Shown here piece after piece: positions 48,386 to 59,585 of a DNA stretch of 64,000 nucleotides. This DNA comes from Pestalotiopsis fici W106-1. Its lineage: Eukaryota > Ascomycota > Sordariomycetes > Amphisphaeriales > Sporocadaceae. The notes under the pieces are model-generated. The model was not told where the DNA came from and made no database searches. It saw nothing but the letters and a program-made list of their open reading frames with translations. Where the stretch lies: contig NW_006917100.1 of NCBI RefSeq assembly GCF_000516985.1, forward strand, positions 609,490 through 673,489, written 5' to 3'. The position numbers were made by a program, and so were the translations under genes. Each line of letters opens with the position of its first letter. Positions within the stretch are counted from its first letter, which is position 1.

Positions 48386-48793
48386 CTACAGCTTCACAGT
48401 AGCGCAGACGGTCTTGAGCGTAGTAGTGACCTGTGTCAATTGGGCTTTTTGTATAACAAGTCAGTCAATTTTCCCGACTAGACCGCAAGATATCCAAAAG
48501 AAATCCAAGGAAGGAATAGACTCACCAACAGGGAGCTTGCACGTCTGCAAACAGACAGTCGCACCATTCAGGACGCCCGTGACATTCTTGCACAGACTGC
48601 TGAGCTGAAGAAGCGACAGCGAGCCCGTGCCGGCCTTTTGCGCCGAGGCATTGATGCAGGCAACGGCGCATGTCGGGAGCGACGTCAGCTGGGCGAGCTG
48701 ACCGAGGAGCGAGGTGCTTCCGCTGACGGTCAGAGGCGATGCTGCGGTGCCAGTGGCGGCAGCGGCGGCGAGAACGACGAGGGAGAACTTCAT
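48386..48793 (-). CDS. Small secreted CFEM-like protein
   Basis: Two exons, 48,793–48,526 and 48,444–48,386 on the minus strand, with an 81-bp intron (GTGAGT...AAAAG), give 108 residues. A signal peptide ends near TGTAAS. The rest aligns with the CFEM pattern: LPTCAVACINASA, SLCKN, ATVCLQTC and a final TVCATVKL. Six of the usual eight Cys are present. The one before the haem-binding Asp and one of the central CxC pair are missing, so haem binding is doubtful. CFEM proteins act at the cell surface or as effectors. Another acceptor (CACAG, 14 bp later) would change the last residues, and I prefer the model that adds the final Cys. Confidence 0.7.
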
Positions 48794-48931
48794 TTTGTTA
48801 AAAGTTGGGAAATTTCGGAGAAAAGCTTCTTGGACCAGAATTCTTTGATGAGTGTGAAGGCTTCAAGTGTGATGTGATGATTCTGGCTACTGATACTCTT
48901 TTCGACCGATATGATGTGGAAATCTGGGATG

Positions 48932-48939
48932 TTTATATA
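48932..48939 (-). promoter_or_regulatory. TATA box of the CFEM-like gene
   Basis: The minus strand reads ctatataaac about 140 bp before the ATG at 48,793. It is the only good TATA in this stretch. Confidence 0.4.
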
Positions 48940-51087
48940 GACGAGACCTGGGAGACTAGACACTCTCGGTTTGCCCTGTTCACGTCTCCAGTCCCGACAT
49001 CGAGCTTCGCACATGAGGGTGTATTCATCCGTTAGTATGCTGGTTTGCAAGTATAGTAAATAGTATAGGGAGTGCTTACTGGCTGCCAATAATGCGCGCT
49101 TGATATGGGGAAAAGGTTAATTACCTAGACAATCTATTCCTCTACATGGAACTTTACAACATCATGGTCCATTAGCTCGAGAATAGTTGACAGCAACACT
49201 AACATTTCTGTCTCAGAATTACTATCCACGGCGTCGATCTGGAGCTCTCTGGCGTTAGATTAGCCCGGCTTTGTGGGGGGAAAATAGCAAGCCGTAGGTG
49301 CGGCTCGAGACCGCAAGAACAATCGTCGATGTGTTCACTACTAGACTCGCATAAAAACAAGACTCGTATACTGTCACACTAACATAATGTCAGGTCCCTA
49401 GTGTCGGGATCCAGCTGCTGTCAGTTCCCCCTCATGTCTCATGTGTCAATTGCCTCGCGCAGGACCAGTGACTGACGGGCTCAGGTTGATGTCCTGCTCG
49501 GACTTAGCGTAAATGATCATTGAAGCTTGATTACTCTTTTGAATAGTCTATATTACTGATTCCTGTTGATTTCCCGACTTGGGAGCGCCTCAATGTCTCT
49601 TGTGCGTTTGGACGAATACGCCACCGTCCGGAATGTCTTATTTCGGCACGTGGCATTTTGGAGCCTCCATTGAGGCAAGTTGCTTTTCAACGTAAGCGGA
49701 CAACCTCGTATGATCACTGTGTGCAGAAAAGTCGAGACTACAAAATTCCATGGCTAAGAGTCCAAAGGTATCAAACTTGAATAAACTAGTTGAGCTGCGA
49801 GCCTCGTTGGCTTTCATTGTAAACTTCCAGTAACATGTGCTTTGCACAATTGAACTACGACATTATGAGTCCAAACATGATTCGCGACTCATGTTATCTG
49901 TCAAATCAATCCAGGCCTTGATAGAATCATGTTCGCTTCTGAAGTGGCGCTTTTCTCGTCAGTTCCCAAGAGAACTTTCGGCCGAAACCAGGGAGTTGGT
50001 ATTGGAACATGACCGTTTCAGTGCCTACTGAACAGTAACAAGGGTCGAGATGTTTGACAAGAGTAAGGCTGAGGCCAGATTCGAACAAATTCTAGATGCG
50101 CATCCACTATGATAAGGGCCGTCTTTGCAAGCAATGGCACCGGAAAGGTCTGACATGGTGTAGTGACCAACATATGATGCTCTCATCTTGAAACGTCAAG
50201 GCCGTGGTTGGATTCTTCGTGTCTGTATAGTGATCAATGCGCTTTCTCTTTTTGCTTTCTGTTCAAGCAGTCAATTCTTTGAGCCTCTTCTTTTTTGCTT
50301 TCCCTCCCCTAATCCTCGTGGCAGGGGATAGCTTCATGAGTAGTATAGCTTCACACCATACCTCGCTCCCAACTCATGATATATCACGACCCACTGATTA
50401 GTATAATCGTGATGAATGTAGCAAGGAAAAATATATTATACCGGGCACTCGCCGGTGGTTACCCTCCTAATGCTTTATAAGCTCGACTGAATTAATGAGA
50501 CCGAATTGGTTTAGACTCTCGGTTTGGATTGGCTTCTCCGCCGGCGACTCTCCATACCTCGGTAGCAGCGGGCAAACAATGCACCATGCGAACCAAACAT
50601 AAACAGCGGGTATAGAGCAAAGATATAGAGCAAAGCTTGGGATCCTCCCGTCAACAATTGGCCGGTCTTGCGAGCCGAAATCACACAGTTGCGTTCCGGG
50701 TCAAGATTCATCCCATCTAGTTCCCCCGGATTTTTAACTTTCTCCGCATTCACGACATCAACCCCTGCACTAATTTAACTTGACCAAGATTACGACCATG
50801 AACCCCACGGATCGACCAAATGTTCCCCAGATACCCCAAACTTGAACGCTCTTCTCGCCTTAGCGCCTGCAAAATTCGACCAGGTTCTCCGCAATATCAT
50901 CACTTTCTTGATAAATATTCATCCTGACTGTCACTGCGCCGAGGAATGATGGATGACCCAAACAATACGTGCCCGCTGGACTTCTGTTGACATAAAGATG
51001 TTGAAGTGCGCCAAATCCAAGAAATGGGCCGGCCCTCTGCCAAGCTAGCTCTCCGCCCTTTGCCTTTTAATTAGTATACTACCTGCA
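48940..51087. other. Intergenic region
   Basis: About 2.1 kb with no supported gene. Frames of 60–80 codons (for example one at 50,511–50,753 that starts with GTG) have no recognisable content. The sequence is of normal composition, without RIP signs. Confidence 0.5.
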
Positions 51088-52817
51088 ATGGGTGCTTTAA
51101 ACATGATGCAAGGAATTGGGAGCGTCTTGTCCCTCTCGTTGGGCCTTTTGACCACATCTGTCCAGGCTTCACCGTGCCACCATGTTGATACTTTAAAGGT
51201 CAATACGACCAGCGGACAGCTGTCAGGCTTCATCAACTCCACAACTCCCAATGTTCGCCAGTTCTTGGGCGTCCCGTATGGGGAGCCGCCACTGGAGACG
51301 CTCCGCTTCCAACCGCCGCAGCCCAAGACCTACGCCGGCTCCATCAATGCCACAGCCTACGCTCCCGCCTGTATGCAGCAGATCAGCACGGCGCCGACAG
51401 TGTACTCGACCTATATCCAGCAATTCCTCATCAATGGTGGCCAGTCCGAGGATTGCTTGTACCTTAATGTCTACGCTCCGCTCCACCCTGTAGACGCCAA
51501 ATTGCCCGTGTTCATCTACATTCCGGGAGGTGGATTTACGACCGGAGGCTCCAACTCGTTGTACAAGATCCCAGACCAATGGATCGAGCGCACCCAGGGT
51601 CACATTGTCATCACAATGGGCTACCGACTCAATCTCTTTGGCTTCCCCGGCGCCGAGGGTGCGCACCAGAATGTCGGCCTCCTCGACCAGAGACTCGTGG
51701 TCGAGTGGGCGCGCGACAATGTCGCCGCCTTTGGAGGCAACCCCGAACAAATGGTGCTCTGGGGCCAGTCGGCGGGTTCCGCGTCCGTCGGCTACTATGG
51801 CTATTCGTACCCTGAGGATCTTATTGTCAAGGGTCTCATTTCGGATTCTGGGGCACCTTCGATTCTGAGCAAAACATATGGCAACTTTAGCAGCTTCAGC
51901 ACTCTGGCTGGACTCGTAGGCTGTGGCGACCTTGACGCCAGCGAGGAGCTTGATTGTATGCAAAAGGTTGATGCTCAGACGCTCGAGACAGTATACTCTA
52001 ACCACACAAGCACCATTTCCTTCTCCCCTGTCGCAGACAATGTGACCGTGTTCTCCAACACGACTGATCGCCTGGCAAATGGTCTAGTCACCAAGGCTGT
52101 AGGTTTCCATACACAAACACACGAGGAAGAAGTCATGGGCTAACCAAATTTATTGCAGCCCTGGATCATGGGCAACAATGCCAACGAAGGAGCGGGATTT
52201 GGTACCTTTAACGCTAGCGGCGAGTCTGAGACCCAGTTCAACATTGGATTGTCAGCCATTGTGTGCCCAGTGAGCGCGGAGATCAAGTAAGTCTTGAAAG
52301 TTACCACTATCATATACGTACATGCTAATACTGTCAAGGTCCCGAGAGAAGTTTGGTTACAGTACTTACCGTTACTACTACACGGGCAACTTTTCCAACA
52401 TCTCTCCACTGCCGTGGATTGGTGCTACGCACAGTGGTAAGATTACATACACACTTGGCCTGTTTGTTTGGTATTTCCGTCTTACTGATTTGATATCTAG
52501 CTGAGCTGCCTCTGCTGTTTGGAACCCATAACTTGTATAGAGGCAACTCGACCGAGTTCGAATGGGAAACCAGCTACGGAATGCAAGGTTAGTGGTCCTG
52601 CTTTTATCCAAATTACCCCGACCCCTCATTTACGATTCTTTTCACAGATTTGTGGCTGTCTTTTGCTTCAACCCCCGAACAAGATCCTACTGATGGACAC
52701 GGCACTACCTGGCCGAAATACAACTCGAGCATCGACAGCATGGTAGAGTTTGCGGCCAATGACACGTGGGCACAGATAGCTAGTGGCTCCATTGTTGACA
52801 GCTTCTGTGCATCATGA
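51088..52817 (+). CDS. Secreted type-B carboxylesterase
   Basis: Five exons, 51,088–52,098, 52,159–52,286, 52,339–52,436, 52,501–52,587 and 52,648–52,817, encode 497 residues. All introns are 52–64 bp with GT–AG ends, and all phases agree. A signal peptide (SVLSLSLGLLTTSVQA) leads the protein. The alpha/beta-hydrolase features are the oxyanion turn IPGGGF, the nucleophile motif GQSAGS with Ser228, the acid Glu347 in NANEGAGF, and the catalytic His411 in THSAEL. EDCLYLNVY carries a conserved disulphide Cys. The family hydrolyses lipid or other carboxyl esters outside the cell. The exact substrate cannot be read. It converges on the CE16 gene. Confidence 0.92.
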
Positions 52818-53000
52818 TTTGTATTTCACTCTAGGCATTTACTTGGCGTGCAGTTCAATAGCCAGATAATAATTGTTTACAACTTGTCCATTGATACTGA
52901 ATGATTTACGGGTGTAAAGCCAACCCAGAGATATACCAGATGGTTTTCCCGACAACACACTAAATAAAAATCCCTAGCTAGAGCAAGCTCGCTCCGTCCT

Positions 53001-54150
53001 TTACCAAAATGTAGGTCCGGCGGCCAGCAGAGCGGCGATTTCCTTGGCCAAGAGGTTGTGAATTGGATACGTCGGATGCAGGTTGTTCAGCCAGAGGTAC
53101 TCATAGACGGCGTAATCACATTCGTCCGAGTCGGCATCCGAATCATCGGTCAAGCTAATCGAGAAGAAATAAATCATGTCAGCACTGTGGGTATCATTGA
53201 ACTTGAGTCATCTTCATCTCGCACCGCGCCTGCGAGTGACGATTTCTTGTTGTTTTCACACTTACGACGAGTATGCATCACAATAACTAGTCACATCCTT
53301 GTAGCTAGCTGTCTCCTCAAACTGGGTAGGGTCGGCAATGACGTCGTTGAAGAGGGCGTGGGCGTCCATGTAAAACACATTCGTCCCAACATAGTCGTGG
53401 CCGACAGACTTGGCTAGTTTTAACAATTTGCCATTGTAGTCGTCCACCGCAGCCTCCATCAAGGGATATCGTGTCGCATTTGCCGAGGATGTCGTAGTGT
53501 AGGGAGCCTTTTCAAGCGGAGGGACAGTCAAGAAGAGAAAGTTGCGAGCGCCATTATCGTACAGCGCATCCACCTGAGAGGCGAGAGAGTCAATGATTTC
53601 CGTGTAGATGGTGAAATCGGCGCCCTCATAGTCGTCGCCCAGATAAGAGCCCTTGACGTCGTTGATCCCGATCCAGGTTCCATAGAGCACATTATCCCCG
53701 GCAAAGCTGCTGTTGTCTGCATACGAGGCCAGAAACGTATTTTGCACCTCCCCGACAACGTCTCTGCCAACTGAGCCCTCGACAATGGAGACATTAACGG
53801 TCGCGCCACTCAATGCATAGTCATATGTCAGGAATGCGCTCTCATTGTGGTTCAGCGTGAGATATTTAACCCAGTTGTATCCATCTGCGCTCGTGGTACC
53901 CGCATTGCCAAAGGGGTTCGAGGCAGATGGTTGCGTGCCGGATGCTGAAAAGCCAATTCGGGAGTAAGAGTCACCACTACAATCAGTGTCAGCATTTAAA
54001 TATATTATGACGCAAATTGACTTACAAGACAACAAACTTCTCTAGGTTACCGTATCCGGACCAGGATCGTCTAAGGGAGCTGGCAGACGGTCGGGCCTGG
54101 GTGCTGGAAATTGCACTCAGCAGCAAAGATGCAAGATAAATACCCAACAT
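53001..54150 (-). CDS. Secreted GDSL/SGNH acetylesterase, CE16-like
   Basis: Three exons on the minus strand, 54,150–54,026, 53,976–53,266 and 53,154–53,001, encode 329 residues. Introns are 49 and 111 bp. The signal peptide is LGIYLASLLLSAISSTQA. SGNH blocks are FGDSYSRIGF with Ser45, a Gly in the second block, GTWIGINDV with Asn, and HPTYPIH near the C-terminus with the catalytic His. FGDSYSRxGF, TQPSASNPFGN and the NWVKYL region are typical of fungal CE16 enzymes, which remove terminal acetyl groups from xylo-oligosaccharides. A long plain frame covers only the middle exon and would miss both the catalytic Ser and His. A TATA box lies about 105 bp upstream. Confidence 0.9.
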
Positions 54151-54253
54151 TGCGTTTGTATCTCTGGATTCTGCGTAATTAGCTCGTTACTATTGAGAGT
54201 AATCCATGCAGAACAAACTTGGTCTCCCACTGAAAGAAGAGTTGTAGCAGGCC

Positions 54254-54263
54254 GTATATATAT
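54254..54263 (-). promoter_or_regulatory. TATA box of the CE16-like gene
   Basis: The minus strand reads gatatatatac about 105 bp before the ATG at 54,150. It is a plausible core promoter. Confidence 0.45.
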
Positions 54264-54839
54264 CAACTATGACGCTCCTACCACCTCTGTCATATCATCC
54301 ATTCGCCCGGAAAATCAAGGTCATTTTGAAATGAGATCCTTTGCGCCGACAAGACATATGGAAGGTATCCGAGAATCAAAATATTGGAGATATGCAACAA
54401 TTATTTCTATATCATGGATCATAGCCGCGCCATTGATTGCACGATTGGTGGAAACTGCCAGGGGTAACCCCAGTCATCCTGCCTATACTGACGCCACCAT
54501 ACTGGTGATCCATACATATATAGTCGCTGCTTCGGACTAAAGAGCTCGGCAAATCGCACAATTTGTTTGGCGTCTCCGCAATTGTAGTTGGCTTTCAATC
54601 TTGATCTCGCATTGATCCTACAAGCATATATTCCGTCAAACGATCGTCCGCGAATGAACCATTGAGACTTGATAGTTCATTATTTCAATGTTTTTCAACG
54701 CGGACAATCCTGAATTATTGTTATACCTCGTCATAAGAAGAAGGTGGGGACTCTTGTACAAATAAAATTATGATTGTGATGAGAACGCGCCAGAAATTTG
54801 CTTTTATTTATTTTTGTTTTCTTCTAATCATGCAATAAT
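54264..54839. other. Intergenic region
   Basis: Between the CE16 promoter and the 3' end of the decarboxylase gene. It includes A+T-rich sequence near 54,770–54,840 that probably contains the 3' processing site of the latter. No gene is seen. Confidence 0.5.
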
Positions 54840-56168
54840 TCATGGCACGACCCCGCCCCGGGTAGCTAGAATTTCGTCGAAAGCCCTGTCCAAGATCTTC
54901 AAGCCCTCTTCAATCTCCTCCTCCGTGACCGTGACGGGAGGCGCAAGTCGAAAGACACCGCCCATGCCAGGGAGATTGACAACGTTGCACGAGATACCCA
55001 GAGCAAGAGCCTTGTCAGAGACCAGCTGGCCAAGGTCGGGCCCGGGTGCTCTTGTCTCGGCATCCGAAATAATCTCAATGGCTTGAAAGAGGCCACGTCC
55101 ACGAACGTCGCCAATGCACCAGTACTTTTCCTGCAGCCTTAGCAAGCCCCGATGCAGCTGCTCGCCCCGCTCGGCGGCGCGCTGGGCAATATTGTCGCGC
55201 TCGACAATCTCGAGCACCTTGTCGCCGACGGCCGCGGTCAAGGGGTCGTTGAGGTGTGTGGTGAGCCAGAGGAACTTGGACTGCGCCAGCCCGCGCGCAA
55301 TCTCGGCCGTGGTGCTGACGGAGCCCAGCGGGAGACCGCAGCCGAGGGTCTTGGACAGGCACAGAATGTCGGGGACAATGTCGTCGTCCTCAAAGGCAAA
55401 CATCTTGCCAGTGCGGCCGACGCCCGTCTGCGCCTCGTCCATGATGACGAGCATGTCTCGTTTCTTGCACTCGTCGTACATGCGCTTCAGGTAGCCCTTG
55501 GGTGGGACGAGGATGCCGCCGGTGGATAGGATGGGTTCCATGATGAAGGCGGCCAAGGAGCCAACGCTTTGGCGATCAATCATGGACCAGCCAAACTCGA
55601 GCTCCGTCTCCCAGTCATAAGAGCCGTCGGACTTTCGAAAGGGCGATCGGTATGCATAAGGTGCCGGGAAGGCAAGCATGCCTGGAGTAGGCGGTCCGCC
55701 GTTCTTGCGGCCTGCCGAGTAGGTGGCCGATCCAGAGCCTTGAGTGAGGCCGTGATAGCTGGCAGAAAAGGCAATGATTTCGAATTTGCCCGTAAAGACT
55801 TTGGCCATTTTCAGAGCAGCCTCTGTCGTCTCTGAGCCAGTGTTCAAAAAGAACGACTTCTCTAGCGGGGCAGGTAGGAACCGTGCCAACCGCTTCGCAA
55901 GACTCACGACTGGCTGGGTAATCATGTTGCTGAGCAGATGATCAAGCTCGGCCACATTCTTTTGCACAACTTGAACGATTTCAGGGTGTGAATGGCCGAG
56001 GAGCGAGCTCATTTGGCCAGAGGTAAAGTCGAGAATCTCGCGGTCATTTTGATCGTACAGCCGACATCCAATAGCTTTAGTGATGATGGATGGCGAATAG
56101 GGCACTCCAGTAGACATGAGATGCTTATCCGCGTCCGCCCAGAACTCTTGTTCCTGAAGTTTCGCCAT
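54840..56168 (-). CDS. 2,2-dialkylglycine decarboxylase-like class III aminotransferase
   Basis: A single exon encodes 442 residues from the ATG at 56,168. The open frame extends 14 codons further, to a TTG that I do not accept as a start. This PLP enzyme family decarboxylates 2,2-dialkylglycines such as aminoisobutyrate and passes the amino group to pyruvate. Key residues fall at the numbers known from the bacterial enzyme: Gln52 (SGQMS), Ser215 (EPILS), Asp244 (MDEAQTGVGRTG), Lys273 for the Schiff base (LSKTLG) and Arg407 (VFRLAPP). The active-site Trp138 of the bacterial enzyme is Tyr here (SYHG), which may alter substrate choice. A related omega-aminotransferase role cannot be excluded. 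Confidence 0.88.
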   Translation of the reverse strand: MAKLQEQEFWADADKHLMSTGVPYSPSIITKAIGCRLYDQNDREILDFTSGQMSSLLGHSHPEIVQVVQKNVAELDHLLSNMITQPVVSLAKRLARFLPAPLEKSFFLNTGSETTEAALKMAKVFTGKFEIIAFSASYHGLTQGSGSATYSAGRKNGGPPTPGMLAFPAPYAYRSPFRKSDGSYDWETELEFGWSMIDRQSVGSLAAFIMEPILSTGGILVPPKGYLKRMYDECKKRDMLVIMDEAQTGVGRTGKMFAFEDDDIVPDILCLSKTLGCGLPLGSVSTTAEIARGLAQSKFLWLTTHLNDPLTAAVGDKVLEIVERDNIAQRAAERGEQLHRGLLRLQEKYWCIGDVRGRGLFQAIEIISDAETRAPGPDLGQLVSDKALALGISCNVVNLPGMGGVFRLAPPVTVTEEEIEEGLKILDRAFDEILATRGGVVP

Positions 56169-56233
56169 TGCGCCTGTGCTTGTGAATAGTAGCAAAGGTG
56201 CCGAGGACAAATATCAAGTTCCGATGCGACACT

Positions 56234-56243
56234 CTATTTTATA
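56234..56243 (-). promoter_or_regulatory. TATA box of the decarboxylase gene
   Basis: The minus strand reads tataaaatag, 66 bp before the ATG at 56,168. This position also supports that ATG over the upstream TTG. Confidence 0.55.
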
Positions 56244-56798
56244 GATACTTTTGTTTTTCACCTACCTAGACACTCCCATTCTCCCCCTCTTATTATACGA
56301 ATCATAAACGTTGCTGCTTCTCGGTAACTGGGCAGCCATCCTAGGGGTCCACGGGAAAGGCCGCGGGAAACTAGGTACAGTACACTGCACATTACTAGCG
56401 CCCGCGGAACGCCAAACCTGGGACTGTGGCCACTGTCGATCAGTAAATCTACTTTCAGTCTCGACGTTGCGTTTATTGATTAAAATGATAATATTCTGTG
56501 AATTTTTTACATTGCATATTATTGAGACATACGCGCTTGGATGGGTTCACCTAGATCTGTTTCGTATATTCTTGTTCTATCCACTGAACCGGCAAGGAGG
56601 GTTGTAATATAGTGGAACAAGGAACTAGTTCATGCATACCAGTAAGGTATTTTTTCACCAGTCTCGGTTCCTACTTTCCCACCTCCCGTGGCATTAGTTT
56701 TTACATAGCGTGTGCTATAACTATGCGTACACCTTTTATCAAGAAATTACCGTTTCCGAAAAAAAGAAAGAAAAAAGCAAGGCAGGAGTTTGGAAAAC
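56244..56798. other. Intergenic region
   Basis: Short frames only. The stretch is pyrimidine-rich at the left and A-rich near 56,755–56,780. No gene is supported. Confidence 0.5.
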
Positions 56799-57257
56799 TT
56801 ATGTAGCTTCGGGTCCGTCTTCATTGAGCGACGTTATTCCGATTCTGGAATCATGCCATTGCTCCGCCGTGTTCTCATATAGATTAAATAATAATAATAA
56901 GACAGTCGTCCGGTGATAGAACAACCCATAGCAGTTTGTAATCAACTTACCGTCTCGATAAATAGTGCTGCTCAGCACGCCAGCTAAAGCAGGAAGCCAG
57001 AGAAAATTCCGCAAAGTCTTAACCATGCAATACTTGATGCTCACTGCGTGAAGATCTTCTGGGTAATTCCACTCTCGCCGGGCAACGAGCGCCAAGCGCC
57101 AAAGCCATAGCAATGATCTCATATCTTCCATTGAGGTACTTGGTTCACTGTGCAGATGCACAAATCGACGTTTCCAAGTTTCTAAAGTAAGTCTAGGGAA
57201 GCCCTGATAAGCTGCGAAATCCACAATTTGGATGATGCTAGAAACAGAAGCGATCAT
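56799..57257 (-). pseudogene. Short NLR-like N-terminal fragment (tentative)
   Basis: A minus-strand frame of 152 codons starts at a proper ATG with ASVSSIIQIVDFAAYQGF. This resembles the first helix of fungal NLR and related death-fold proteins. Trp-rich sequence follows. A good donor (GTAAGT) occurs at about 56,947, so the real exon probably ends after YRDG and not at the frame's stop. No NACHT or repeat domain follows. It may be a small gene, or a relic of a longer NLR. I put little weight on the identity. Confidence 0.3.
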
Positions 57258-57636
57258 ATGAAAATATCAAACAGTTTGAACGCGCGGTTATAAGTTAGAC
57301 CGTCCGGTCGCTGCTAGTAGTCGGTCAACTATGAATTATATGACCCATGCTCATTTATGAAGTGATCCTATTAAGGGGCCATCAATAACCAAGCCTCTAT
57401 GGCGCATGGTATAGGCGGCAACCTCGCGATAAGGTGAACGTTGTTTCAATTCCTGCATATTCGTACAGCCATTCATGGGGGTGCGATAGTAGAGTTACAC
57501 AAGGCGCATACCCATCCAATAACATCTGCTGTAAATTCAAGCACCAACGCTGCCTCGACCAACATTATCGACACGTATTTGAGGTATGCCCTGCATATTT
57601 TCCTTTCCTTCTCCTCCATCTTGAACCGTGCAAATA

Positions 57637-59156
57637 ATGGCGTACTTCTGTTCTTGTGGTAAGGGGTTTGCGAGAGAGGTTGCGCTGGAAACTCACCGAC
57701 GGGACCGAGTGAGACGGAATCCAGGCTCAATGTGCAAGGCCAAAGTGGCCGTCGCCGGGACTGAAGAGTCGGTTCAGGCAAGCGTACCTGTTCAAATAGC
57801 CCCTGTGAGTGATGTAAAACATGATGCAAGCAAATAAACTTGATGAAAGTTGGCCGACAAGCAACTGCGCTGACCAAATTACAAGTCTCCGAAGCCAACA
57901 CCAATGCTGGGTAAAAGGAATTGGTTGCGACGAGGCACTGGAGCCTCAATCTTGTCCGTGAGCTTCACCTCCCTTGCCCTTTCTGGGGACGAGCTGCGGG
58001 TATCAAGCAGTGGTGGGTGCGAGCTTCTCTGCAGCTACAACTGGATCGATCGGCCTCGGCCTACCATCTATGTTCCAGGTATGTCCACCATGATAACTTG
58101 GCGATACCTCGGTGGCCAATACTCTGACTCCACGCCTTCGCAGGAGGTGCGCCCACGTTTAAAGAGGTCTCGGTGCCGATGACACTGGACAAAGACTCCG
58201 GGATCCAGTACATTGACCAGAATGCTGCTCGATTGCCCAGATATCCTTTCGAGGTCGTGTTCGATGCTCTCCAGGTGATGAACCCTCATGCCACGTTCAA
58301 CAAAATCGACATCCTTGTCAATCGCAACAGTCTTCGGAGATTGCTCGAGTTCTGTCGAGGGCGAGGCGTGGACTCGTTTCGCCTAAACCTCTTTGTTGTC
58401 GATAGCACCCTAATCATTGAGAGATGCACAAAATCCGCTACACAGATGATACATGGCTCTCAAGATTCTGGGTACGGCAGGTCGTTTGAGCACGCAGTAA
58501 CAGCCACCCACGCGGATTTGCAAGGCAGTATGGGTCATCACTGCGTTTTAAACTATAACCTTGGTGCACTCAAGTGTGCCGTTCGCTTCGAGGTCGATGC
58601 ATGCGTAGTGCCGGCGGGTGTCGACCCTGAAACACAAGTCCAAGGCACAACTGACAGTTTTGGTCATGATGATGTCAACAGTCTGGTCAGAGATTTCCAA
58701 ATTGTAGGCCTGAAAAACAAACGAACCTCTGGTCAGAGTACTGGCTCGACACAGGTCATCCGCCGTGGACCGGGGACCAGCCCGAATCACATGGCCGAGA
58801 TCAAGGCAAATGCAAAACCCCCAGGACAGTCGATGCCACAAATGTGGTTTGGCCGTACACCCCATCTCATCCGAGGTCGTCATGACAAGGCGACCTTTAC
58901 CGAGGTCAGCGTTGACAATATCAGTCTAGACTTTGAGGTCTGGGAGAACCAGTCGCGGAATCAGGAGGCCCTACAGAAAATGGTTGGCCTGATCTCTCGG
59001 CTTAGGGAAATTGTACAGGCTACCCCGGAGAGGGCTTGTGTGGCGGTGTGTGAGAGAAGCTTGGGGCCATCAGCTCTTGAGATTTTCCATTCAACTGGTA
59101 GAAGAAAGCCACTCCCGGACCACCTTGTCGAGAAGTTCTGGACGTCGGAGAATTGA
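57637..59156 (+). CDS. Conserved fungal protein, possible Cys-rich N-terminus
   Basis: The likely exons are 57,637–57,804, 57,886–58,078 and 58,144–59,156, 457 residues. The last join (intron of 65 bp) is well supported, restoring SYNWIDRPRPTIYVPGGAPTFKE. The first exon is inferred from a good donor (GTGAGT), acceptor and phase, and would encode YFCSCGKGFAREVALETHRRD, a partial zinc-finger pattern. Without it, translation would begin at 57,904. The large C-terminal domain has NKIDILVNRNSLRRLLEFC, GHHCVLNYNLGALKCAVRFEVDAC, MPQMWFGRTPHLI and LPDHLVEKFW. This family is widespread in fungi and is sometimes labelled a geranylgeranyl diphosphate synthase. It has none of the DDxxD motifs of that enzyme, so the label is wrong. 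The function is unknown. Confidence 0.75.
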
Positions 59157-59585
59157 TCAATGATTTCCGATGGCAAGATTTATATGTTGGAATGATTACA
59201 TACTTCAAGAACACGTATTGATTTCAATGTCACCTGGCCTCGCTGAATACAACACTCAATATAGCATGCTTACTGACTAGTGACCAGATATTTGAAAATT
59301 GTAAAGTGACTGCAACTTTTTATACTTTTTAAAAAATTAATCATGGCTACAATTTAACAGCTAGGAGTCCACCTAGTATACCGTTTGGTTCGCTACATAT
59401 AGGGTATAATCTTTTTGAATCGTGCATCAATTTGACGTAAACTCAAAAACCAAATCGACATGCTTAGCAAGGCAACGAGTAGATACAGCAAAATAGCATA
59501 TGCGTCCGTGAAATACTGTGCTGTTTGACCGACAATTCGAATGGAATCACGGCTCTTGCAAAAGTTCCTGCCTCTCTTCGTCGTC
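59157..59585. other. Convergent intergenic region
   Basis: An A+T-rich 0.43 kb between the 3' ends of two genes. It contains no supported frame and probably holds both 3' untranslated regions. Confidence 0.6.

Noticed and set aside
50060..50110. Possible tRNA B box (agattcgaaca)
   Set aside because: No matching A box or cloverleaf can be folded around it.
50511..50753. An 80-codon frame with a hydrophobic segment on the minus strand
   Set aside because: It starts with GTG, has no splice-supported extension and no recognisable family.
51223..52005. A 260-codon frame on the minus strand
   Set aside because: It is antisense to the first exon of the carboxylesterase, whose catalytic residues and splice sites are clear.
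56169..56210. Upstream extension of the decarboxylase to 56,210
   Set aside because: The codon at 56,210 is TTG. The ATG at 56,168 gives catalytic residue numbers equal to the bacterial enzyme and a TATA box at a normal distance.
37238..59156. Secondary-metabolite cluster
   Set aside because: There is no polyketide synthase, NRPS, terpene synthase or P450. The gene labelled elsewhere as a GGPP synthase has none of its motifs.
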